Assembly: GCA_031258945.1 (NCBI GenBank)
Contig: JAIRME010000010.1
Span: 1-38,695 of the forward strand
Direction: 5' to 3'
Source of the DNA: Mycoplasmataceae bacterium
GTDB lineage: Bacteria > Bacillota_I > Bacilli_A > Mycoplasmatales > Mycoplasmoidaceae
Length of the DNA: 38,695 bases
Under the pieces are notes generated by a model that saw nothing but the letters and a program-made list of their open reading frames with translations, was not told where the DNA came from and did not search any database. The first letter of the stretch is position 1. Each line of letters begins with the position of its first letter. Positions 29,553 through 38,695 of the stretch are shown here, piece after piece. Both the position numbers and the translations under genes were made by a program.

Positions 29553-29570
29553 AAATTTTAGTTAACAACT

Positions 29571-31067
29571 TTAGTGTTTGAAGTGGCGAACACCTGTAAA
29601 AACCATCACCATTTGATGTTCGTTTGATGCATCAATCGAATCTTGATCTTTTAATGAACCACCTGGTTGAATAATAGCTTGAATACCATATTTAGCTGCT
29701 TCATCTACTACATCACGAAAAGGGAAGAAAGCATCAGAAGCTAACACAGTAGCCCTTTTACCTCGTTTTAAAGCATCTAACGCTGGTCAAATGCGATTAA
29801 CTTGTCCACCACCAATACCGACTGCTACACCATTATGAGCAACAACAATAGCATTAGATTTAACAAATTTTACAACGCGCATGGCGAATAATAAATCTTT
29901 CATCTGTGCATCAGTGGGTTTTAATTTAGTGACAATTTTAAGATCATCAATAAATTTTCGATCTTCAGATTGTACTAATATTCCTCCATCAACGGATACC
30001 AATGTATGCGTGTCTTGTGGTTTATTGTTAAATTTAATTACATGTAATTTTTTCTTAGTTCTAAGAATGTTTAGTGCATCGTTATCATATTCAGGGGCGG
30101 CAATTACTTCTAGAAAAATTTTTATCATTTCTTCAGCCACTTCCTTAGTTACTTTTCGATTAAAGGATACAATCCCTCCAAATATACTAGTTGGATCTAC
30201 TTCGTAAGCTTTAATATATGCATCAAAACTATTTTTGCCAATGGCAAAACCACAAGGAGTATTATGCTTTAACGCACAACAAGCAGGTTCTTCAAAATCA
30301 GATACTGCTTTCCAAGCAATATCTACATCTTTTAAGTTATTGTATGAAAGTTCTTTGCCATTTAAAATATCAAAAGTGTTCATAGCACCATCTACCATTG
30401 TGTTACTATAAAAACTAGCTGATTGATGTGGATTTTCACCATATCTTAGTGTCTTATTTTTCATAAAAGAGGCATTATAAAATGCTGGATATGCTTCATT
30501 AAGCATAAATTGACTAATTGCACCATCATAAGCACTTATTAAATTAAAAACTTTACCTGCTAACCTACGTTTTAAATCTAAAGTAATATCCGTTTGATTC
30601 ATTTGTTCTTGAACAATTTTGTAATCGTTTTTATCACATATTACAACTACATCTTGAAAATTTTTAGCTGCTGCTCTTAGCATGGTAGGCCCACCAATAT
30701 CGATGAATTCTACTTTAGCTTCAAAAGTTAAATTTTCTTTAACTTTCTGGAAGAACGGATATAAATTGACTATCACAAAATCTATTGTATTTATATTGTG
30801 TTCACCAATTTTATTCATATGATGTTGATTATCACGAATAGCCAAAATACCGCCATGAATAACAGGATGTAATGTTTTAACACGACCATCTAGAATTTCT
30901 GGAAATTGAGTGATTTCGCTTACCTCAATTACTGGAATTCTATTATCTCTAAGATAACGATATGTACCACCTGTGGAAATGATCTCAATACCTTTTGTAA
31001 CTAAAAATTGTGCAAATTCTAGAATACCTTCTTTATCGTAAACACTAATTAGGGCACGTTTTTTCAT
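29571..31067 (-). CDS. purH: Bifunctional AICAR formyltransferase / IMP cyclohydrolase
   Basis: 498 aa. Last two steps of IMP synthesis. N-terminal cyclohydrolase domain (about 1-195) starts [20 protein letters not shown], with [25 protein letters not shown] near 65 and [14 protein letters not shown] near 124; C-terminal transformylase domain with [13 protein letters not shown] near 205, [22 protein letters not shown] near 262 and the closing [21 protein letters not shown] chose ATG 31067; the longer reading would overlap the upstream gene. The Trp of NRIWPALDAL is TGA. 8 nt after the small membrane-protein gene. Confidence 0.96.
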
Positions 31068-31075
31068 ACTACTTT

Positions 31076-31396
31076 TTAAGTATTTGTAGTGACTGTTAAT
31101 GCTAATACAATGAATACAATTGCAATAATTACAAATCCGATGCAATTAATAATAGAAAACACATAACCTACTGTTCTTGTAGTCTTATTTCTAATGAGTA
31201 CTAAAATACCGGAAATTAAACTGCCAAATAATATTTGCAATACTCCTAAAGCTATGTGGCTTTGTTGATCTTTTCTAGCTTTACCATCTAAAATGGCAAA
31301 AATAATTTGAATTATCCCCAACACTAAAAATACTATGCCTACGATTAGTAATGTTAGGTTACCTGATGAAAGAGATGCTAATTGAATTAAGGACAT
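31076..31396 (-). CDS. Small membrane protein, unknown function
   Basis: 106 aa with three hydrophobic segments at about residues 14-36, 46-66 and 77-102 and a polar loop [13 protein letters not shown] between the first two. No recognised family; contains no TGA. Sits between rubrerythrin (2 nt) and purH (8 nt) and so is probably cotranscribed with both. Confidence 0.7.
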   Translation of the reverse strand: MSLIQLASLSSGNLTLLIVGIVFLVLGIIQIIFAILDGKARKDQQSHIALGVLQILFGSLISGILVLIRNKTTRTVGYVFSIINCIGFVIIAIVFIVLALTVTTNT

Positions 31397-31398
31397 AA

Positions 31399-31956
31399 TT
31401 AATAATTTTTCTTAGGTAATTCTTGGAAGTAAGCTTGCGGGTGAGCACAAACTGGACAAACCATTGGAGCATTAACACCAACATGATGGTGCCCACAATT
31501 TTGACATTGCCAAGTAATAGACTTAGTACGTTTAAATACTTTATGATTTTTTACATCATCTAATAAATCACGATAACGTCTTTCATGAATCGATTCAATC
31601 TTAGCTACACCTTCCATACGATTTGCAATATCAGTAAATCCTTCAGTACGTGCTACTTTGGCCATTTCTTTGTACATTTGTGATCATTCATAATGTTCAC
31701 CACTAGCAGCATCTAATAGATTCACAGTTGTGGTTGGCATACCCCCATGTAATGCTTTGAATCATAATTCAGCATGCTCTTTTTCATTACCAGCAGTTTC
31801 CTCAAATATTTTTTGAATTTGAACATAACCATCTTTTTTAGCCTGAGATGCATAATAACCATATTTCATTCTTGCTTGTGATTCACCAGCGAAAGCAACT
31901 CATAAATTTTTTTCAGTTTGAGTACCCTTTAATGATTTACTTGTATTTTTTTTCAT
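31399..31956 (-). CDS. rbr: Rubrerythrin
   Basis: 185 aa. Diiron peroxidase that reduces H2O2 in anaerobes. N-terminal ferritin-like domain with FAGESQARMKYGYYA near residue 23 and EETAGNEKEHAELW near 52 (the E-x-x-H type metal ligands), a second helix pair with ARTEGFTDIANRMEGVAKIE near 107, and a C-terminal rubredoxin site CQNC (about 149-152) and CPVC (about 167-170). The first 95 residues contain TGA Trp. TATAAT at 31995-31990 gives a leader of about 26 nt with a weak AGGGAA Shine-Dalgarno, unlike the leaderless genes. Unusual in small mollicute genomes. Confidence 0.95.
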
Positions 31957-32085
31957 ATTTTTAAAATTCCCTAATTAAATATTATTATCATTATAACCAT
32001 AACAAACGATATTGTTCGTAGTACTATTTATTTAGTTTATAAGCTTTGCTTTAATTTGGAGTAAGTACAAGTATTTTAAACACTA

Positions 32086-32091
32086 TATAAT
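32086..32091 (+). promoter_or_regulatory. -10 box of the coiled-coil gene, leaderless
   Basis: TATAAT ends 6 nt before ATG 32098. No Shine-Dalgarno sequence in the gap. Confidence 0.6.
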
Positions 32092-32097
32092 ATAAAT

Positions 32098-32436
32098 ATG
32101 AAAAAAGAAGTAAAAATCGTTACCTCAGATCATAATCCAGTACAAGTTGGTGATGGTGTTGTTGTTAGTTGAAAAACCAAAACATCACCCAAATCAAAAC
32201 CTGAACCTGTACCTAAATCGCGAAAAAGTTTAGATGTGCGTATCGCTGAAGTTTTAACAAAAGCTTTAGAACCAGTAATGTCTCGTTTAGATAAAGTTGA
32301 TACACGTTTAGACAAAATGGATGGTCGTTTAGATAAGATGGAAAGCCGTTTAGACAAAATGGATGGTCGTTTAGGTAAGGTGGAGAGTCGTTTAGGAATT
32401 CTCGAAAAGAGAGTTACTAACCTTGAAACTCATTAA
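32098..32436 (+). CDS. Small coiled-coil protein with heptad tandem repeats
   Basis: 112 aa. The first part (KKEVKIVTSDHNPVQVGDGV) is a conserved-looking beta segment; a Pro/Lys-rich linker follows (SPKSKPEPVPKSRKS); then residues 63-107 form five to six heptads of the type RLDKM[DE][GS], and the end is LEKRVTNLETH. The regular Leu and Met spacing predicts an oligomeric coiled coil. Similar heptad proteins, such as the DUF16 type of mycoplasmas, are common in mollicutes, but I cannot confirm homology. No membrane segment, so probably cytoplasmic. Function unknown. Stands alone, convergent with the flavoprotein gene. Confidence 0.8.
32284..32388 (+). repeat. Five tandem 21-bp coding repeats
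   Basis: Five units beginning CGTTTAG at 32284, 32305, 32326, 32347 and 32368; units 2 and 4 are identical. A sixth partial unit follows. Units keep the frame (7 residues each), so copy-number change would lengthen the coiled coil without a frameshift. Confidence 0.85.
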
Positions 32437-32575
32437 TCAGAATTCAAAAATAAATTAGTAAACATTAAATCATTGATTAAATCCTTAAAAGTCTACATTG
32501 CATGATTTCTCTCAAATTTATTCTAACCTTCTTTGTACAACATAAAAACTTTACAGTCTATAAATACTTTGTATT

Positions 32576-33154
32576 CTACTTGTTAAGTGCAAAAAGTAAA
32601 TTAACAATATTTTGACCTAATGTTTTAAATGTTTGCACCCCTTCAACATCGTGTATTAATTCACCATGCTTTCTGGCTTTCCCACCATTTCAATACGAAG
32701 AAGTAGCGATGGGCATTTCATTAATACCAAAAAAGAAATTAATGGCGCTATAAACAAAATTTGCTCCTGCTCGTCGATCTATCACTACCGCTGCCCCAAT
32801 CTTATATTTAAGCAAACCATCATTAGATTTGGATACAAAACCAACACGATCAATAAAAGCTTTTGTTTCGGTGGTAACATTAGAAAAATAAGTGGGAGAC
32901 CCGATTACAATAGCCTTAGTCTCGTCATCATAACATTGTGCCATAATTGGAGTTAAATCATCTTGAATTACACATTGTTTATTCTTATTTCGTCAACAGG
33001 TTTGACATCCCTGACATCCTTTAATGTTGACACCACCCAATTGTATGATTTTTGTTTCAACATTCTTACTAGTTAGTTCTTGTTGGACAACTTTTAAGGC
33101 ATCATAAGTATTTCCTTCAGAATGAGGGCTACCATTAATTAGTAAAACTTTCAT
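32576..33154 (-). CDS. Iron-sulfur flavoprotein (NADPH-dependent FMN reductase family)
   Basis: 192 aa. Starts MKVLLINGSPHSEGNTYDAL, the FMN-phosphate loop of flavodoxin-like reductases. Residues about 47-61 hold GCQGCQTC, seven residues, then C: the compact CX2CX2CX7C pattern of iron-sulfur flavoproteins (Isf type), which bind a 4Fe-4S cluster and in other anaerobes reduce O2 and H2O2. GSPTYFSNVT near 84 is the second flavin loop. One Trp inside the Cys cluster is TGA. Ends with TAG at 32576. Close to rubrerythrin, which fits a role in oxygen defence. It may otherwise be a general quinone or flavin reductase. Confidence 0.85.
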
Positions 33155-33390
33155 AAGTATTCGTATTATATTTTACTTTTATTAAGTAACTAAGATTACC
33201 GCTGAGAGTGTAGACATTCTACAAACATCTAATGTCTCATCCATTTCGCAACAAAGCAATAAACATAAAAATTACGTTAATTTTCTTTATCAACAAAAAT
33301 AGCTTAAGTCTCTATTAATTCGTTCTTTATTGCCTAGTATTTAGTGATTCTTACCTTCCATCTCAAGTCAAAATAATTTCTGTTGTTGAA
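33155..33390. other. 236-nt spacer, no gene seen
   Basis: Between gltX and the flavoprotein gene. It contains a TATAAT at 33170-33165 (minus), 10 nt before the flavoprotein ATG, and a 6-bp hairpin TGTAGA/TCTACA at 33209-33223. No open frame above about 40 codons and no tRNA or known RNA recognised; the stretch may hold the terminator of the gltX operon. Confidence 0.5.
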
Positions 33391-35609
<2,219 letters not shown>

Positions 35610-35611
35610 AA

Positions 35612-36409
35612 TTATCCAGACAATCCCTGATATAGTTGAAATAAAAGGTCTGATGACAATTGTTCGCTTCTAATAGTTAAATCCAGTCCTAATTTATGTA
35701 ATTGCTGTTGAATGTCATCCACGGTATAAATACTTTTGAGATTATTCACTAATGTTTTTCTCTTGAAAGCAAAACATTGGCGAATAAATTTAGCTCAATT
35801 ATCATTAAATGATTTATTCAACTTACTTATTACAATAACATTTGATTGTACTTTGGGAATTGGTGTAAAAGATTGTGGTGGTACATTTAATAATTTACCA
35901 ATAATTGCATAAAATTGTAACAAAACCGAAATACTGCCATAATTCTTAGTAGCAGGTCTAGCAATTAAACGATCTACTAATTCCTGTTGTAACATACAAT
36001 AAAATACTTTGATTTTTTCTTGTTTTAAAAATTTAATAAGCATCGGTGTACTAATAGAATAAGGTAAGTTAGACACCAAAACTATTCTTTTATATGAAGC
36101 AGTTAATTGAGTTAAATCTATATTTAAAATATCATCATTAATTACTTCTAAATTAGCATATAGATTAAATTTATGCTTTAACAAAGCGGCCAAGCGTTTG
36201 TCTAATTCAATTGCTATTACTTTATGATTAAATTGAACTAAATATTGAGTTAATGCGCCAGTGCCCGGGCCTACTTCTATAACTAAATCGTATTGCGCGA
36301 CATCTATTAGATTCACAATAGTCTGTGCTATATTATTATCAGTTAAAAAATTTTGCCCCATTTTTTTAGAAGGAACAAAATTTTTAATGTAATTAAACTG
36401 TTTTTGCAT
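35612..36409 (-). CDS. rsmA: 16S rRNA dimethyladenosine transferase RsmA (KsgA)
   Basis: 265 aa. Dimethylates two adjacent adenosines in helix 45 of 16S rRNA late in 30S assembly. MGQNFLTDNNIAQTIV near residue 16, VIEVGPGTGALTQYL near 43 for SAM, IAIELDKRL, NDDILNIDL and the catalytic VSNLPYSISTPML near 112 are all standard. Continues through a TGA at 35794 to TAA 35612, adding the C-terminal domain; without that reading it would be 60 residues short. ATG overlaps the yidC stop by 1 nt. Confidence 0.96.
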
Positions 36410-37548
36410 TACTCCAAACCCAAAGATTTTAGACGAGATTCTAATTTACCACCTCGTCGTCTATTCCTTAAAATAATGACATGCATTAAATAAGATTGTG
36501 CAATTGAGAATAGAGAGTTCAAAAATCAATATACACCTACACCTACTGCTGAAAAAGCTACAATTAAACCCATTGCTCCAGCAAAAATAGTCTGGAATGT
36601 TTTCATCCGTTTTTGTTGCTTATTACCTTTATCACTAATCGCCGTTGCATTCCGATTACGATGTTTTGCTCAACGTTGTGGCAATTTCATGGATAAGAAT
36701 TGTGCGGGGATAACTAATAATAGAAAGAAAATGAAAGTTCAACCATTATGAGTAAATTCGCTACTAAATATTTGACTCAATGGTGTAACCCCAAAAGATC
36801 AAATCCCAAATAAACTAGTAGCTTTCAATGGACGTAAAATAGTAACTACACGATACACTATCAAAAAGATAGGTAAAGTAATGAACATTTGCTCAAAAGC
36901 AGCAAAAGGTTTGATATTATATTTTTTATAAATTTCCATGGTTTCCTGCTGTTTTTTTTGTTTGGAAGCCATATCTTTCAAATCTTTGTATTTAGCATTG
37001 ATTTCAGAAATTTTACCTTGTACTTCAGTCATCTTTTCGTTTTGCAAAGTAGAACGTAAAGTTACCATAATGGATAAAGCTCGAATAATTAACAATAAAA
37101 CAAAAATAGCCATTAATGCATTAAGACCACCTGCTCAATCACGAGTAGGATACATTAAATTTTGCACCAAAGCTGCCCCAGGATACACAAATATGCCATA
37201 AAACGGCCCATATGCCATAGTTCATTGAGTAAATGTATGGTATTGTTGTCCTGCTGACACAGATAAATCATATCTTCAATCACCAGTTTGGCCAAATGGG
37301 AAACCAAATTCCAAACCTGAACCAATAGTGCTATTAGTAGACACTGAACCATCTCACATGGTTTGGAAACAACCTCAAAGCCCCATAATCATCATAAAAG
37401 CAAATAAAGCTAATTTACTTCATTTTCAAATTTGTTTGCCTATTTTTTTAGCATTACCAGATTTAGAAGTAGGCTTAACTCAAAACGGACTGACGGTTAC
37501 ATTGCCAGAATTAGAAGTAGAAAAAGAAAATGCAGGTTTAGTACTCAT
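36409..37548 (-). CDS. yidC: Membrane protein insertase YidC/Oxa1
   Basis: 379 aa with many TGA Trp, so only a middle piece is open under the standard code. Inserts membrane proteins alone or with Sec. About 45 polar residues come first, then a hydrophobic stretch at about 50-66 with GLWGC, which could be a lipobox as in SpoIIIJ; the conserved Oxa1 core starts near 115 ([20 protein letters not shown]), helix with [16 protein letters not shown], the cytoplasmic coiled loop [16 protein letters not shown], then four further segments. The conserved Arg in IIRAL lies in the hydrophilic groove position. Basic C-terminus (RNRRRGGK) as expected for ribosome contact. Downstream of rnpA by 2 nt. Confidence 0.95.
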
Positions 37549-37550
37549 TT

Positions 37551-37880
37551 TTAGAAATGAATAAGATTATATACTTCGTTAAAGAACTTTGCATTGTTAA
37601 TGTACTTATTGTTAATGTAATTACTTTTTACTATCACAATCATGTCAATTGATTTAGGCTGCACTCTTTGAATAATTTGACGTAGTTGTCTTTTAATTAA
37701 ATTACGTGTAACTGCTTTAGGGAAGTTTTTTTTATTTACAGCTAACCCAAAACGTAATTGATTTAAACAATTAGGTCTTGCTCTAATTTTAAAAATTACA
37801 TTATTAAAAACTTCGTGTTTTTTAATAATAGCAGCAAAATCAGTGGTTTTTTTTAAAGCACAAATTTTGTTATTTTTCAT
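37551..37880 (-). CDS. rnpA: Ribonuclease P protein component
   Basis: 109 aa. Basic protein that helps RNase P RNA cut the 5' leader of tRNAs. [16 protein letters not shown] at the start, [26 protein letters not shown] near residue 43 (the family RNR-like signature KAVxRNxxKRxxR) and [11 protein letters not shown]. Start ATG 37880 lies inside the end of rpmH, with an 11-nt overlap. Order rpmH-rnpA-yidC is the one usual in bacteria. Confidence 0.95.
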   Translation of the reverse strand: MKNNKICALKKTTDFAAIIKKHEVFNNVIFKIRARPNCLNQLRFGLAVNKKNFPKAVTRNLIKRQLRQIIQRVQPKSIDMIVIVKSNYINNKYINNAKFFNEVYNLIHF

Positions 37881-38016
37881 CAGAAACAGTTAATTTATGT
37901 CTACCTTTTAATCGACGACGAGCAATAGTTTTTTTACCCTTACTAGTTTTAGACCTTGATAAAAATCCATGTTTCTTAGCACGTCTAGATTTATTGGGTT
38001 GGTACGTTCTTTTCAT
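37870..38016 (-). CDS. rpmH: 50S ribosomal protein L34
   Basis: 48 aa. [20 protein letters not shown] then [12 protein letters not shown] is the full L34 signature. Too short for many gene finders. ATG 38016 lies 7 nt after TACAAT. Upstream lies a lipoprotein gene, not dnaA, which is its neighbour in many bacteria. Confidence 0.97.
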   Translation of the reverse strand: MKRTYQPNKSRRAKKHGFLSRSKTSKGKKTIARRRLKGRHKLTVSDEK

Positions 38017-38023
38017 GCTAATA

Positions 38024-38029
38024 ATTGTA
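38024..38029 (-). promoter_or_regulatory. -10 box of rpmH, leaderless
   Basis: TACAAT on the minus strand ends 7 nt before ATG 38016. Drives the rpmH-rnpA-yidC-rsmA-ispE-gltX run, whose members overlap or are spaced by 2 nt. Confidence 0.55.
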
Positions 38030-38099
38030 ATAAAAATAATTTATAAAAACAACATTATTACTTGTTAAGGGTTAAACAATTACATTGCTCTCAAATAAA

Positions 38100-38695
38100 T
38101 TATTTATCCTCTGGGAAAGTAACATTATTTCAGTCAAAGAATGATATTCAACATACCATATTTGATGTGAATAACTCATCTTTGAACTTTATGCGTCTCA
38201 TATAGTCCATTTCATAAGCTTCTATACTATGACTCGTTGCATCAAATGGCTTGCTAAAATCAAAATTTCATGTGGATTCATCTTTGTCTCCAATAGTAGA
38301 ACATGCAATGTTTTGATTAATATAGCTTACATTCTCCCTAATCTCGTATGTTTCTGAGACTGGATTCATGTTTATTTCATGTGGTTCTTTGTATAACATT
38401 GCAGTTCAATTGAATTCATTATTTGTCACATTCAAATCTATGGATATAACTTGTGATGAATATCATTTAATAAAATATTCTCAAAGAAACGCATTGCAAA
38501 TAAGTTGAATATTAATTTCCTTTTTAACAAAATTGTAATCATCTTCGTTTGAGCTTAAGAAAAATTCATGAACACCACTAGATTCTTGTTTATGATCTAC
38601 CAAATATTGCATAACTTGATCTGGTGAAGTAAACTCCCAATGAGTTTTCTTAGCGCACGAGGTGAGAGAAAAAGTTAGAGTACTAATCCCCCCCC
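38100..38695 (-). CDS. Lipoprotein, 5' end outside window, G tract in signal peptide
   Basis: About 198 codons from the window edge to TAA 38100; no stop with TGA as Trp (five or more TGA). The first visible residues are GGISTLTFSLTSCAKK: the end of a hydrophobic signal with lipobox LTSC, so Cys would be lipidated and the rest displayed outside. The first codons come from a run of at least eight G on the coding strand (38695-38688), which is cut by the window edge. The mature part of about 185 residues is rich in Asn, Glu, Ser and aromatic residues. No domain recognised. Upstream start and promoter unseen, so frame through the whole tract is not proved. Confidence 0.75.

Noticed and set aside
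29881-30207. 108-codon plus-strand ORF
   Set aside because: Lies wholly inside purH on the other strand; a shadow frame.
32284-32388. CRISPR-like repeat array
   Set aside because: Units are contiguous without spacers and code in-frame heptads.
33195-33250. Degenerate tRNA or small RNA near the TGTAGA/TCTACA hairpin
   Set aside because: No acceptor stem, T loop or anticodon arm could be assembled around it.

Overview
The window is low-GC bacterial DNA from a mollicute that reads UGA as tryptophan (genetic code 4). Most genes longer than about 110 codons carry in-frame TGA at conserved Trp positions (for example in MnmG, Ffh, TyrS, GatB, PurD, PurH, YidC), every gene end I assign is TAA or TAG, and the only release factor present is RF1. 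I cannot name the genus. Rubrerythrin plus an iron-sulfur flavoprotein suggest an oxygen-poor habitat. PyrE/PyrF and PurD/PurH show more nucleotide synthesis than the most reduced mycoplasmas keep. GatCAB with GluRS implies that Gln-tRNA is made by transamidation.

Layout. 1-1743 (-): 5' part of a large signal-anchored surface protein, preceded by a G/C-tract promoter and a structured leader. 1978-7807 (+): mnmG-rsmG-ParA-like ATPase, then tyrS-ffh. 7896-8126 (-): tRNA-Leu and tRNA-Lys. 8153-9470 (-): pyrF-pyrE. 9627-11951 (+): a large exported protein with a C-terminal membrane anchor. 11943-16027 (-): membrane protein, efp, Asp23-like, nusB, membrane protein, mtaB. 16133-21078 (-): gatC-gatA-gatB, plsY, pncB. 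21083-25862 (-): purD, a possible small ORF, rpmE, prfA-prmC, ECF S component. 26026-28239 (+): APC permease and apt. 28258-29448 (-): a second signal-anchored surface protein with the same kind of poly-C promoter. 29571-31956 (-): rubrerythrin, small membrane protein, purH. 32098-32436 (+): coiled-coil heptad protein. 32576-38016 (-): iron-sulfur flavoprotein, then rpmH-rnpA-yidC-rsmA-ispE-gltX. 38100-38695 (-): a lipoprotein gene cut by the window end inside a G tract of its signal-peptide coding region.

Most striking pattern: the three long G/C homopolymers (8-10 nt) I find in this AT-rich sequence all lie at surface-protein genes. Two sit in the spacer just upstream of a TATAAT box and one within a signal peptide. 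This is the arrangement expected for slipped-strand phase variation, and the two promoter copies share flanking words and drive proteins with matching N-terminal anchors. Second pattern: many housekeeping genes have a TATAAT-like box only 6-11 nt before the ATG, so their mRNAs should be leaderless or nearly so, while several surface genes have longer leaders or a clear Shine-Dalgarno sequence. No CRISPR array, insertion sequence, prophage or rRNA gene was seen. No gap between genes exceeds 300 bases; the longest are 1744-1977 and 33155-33390.
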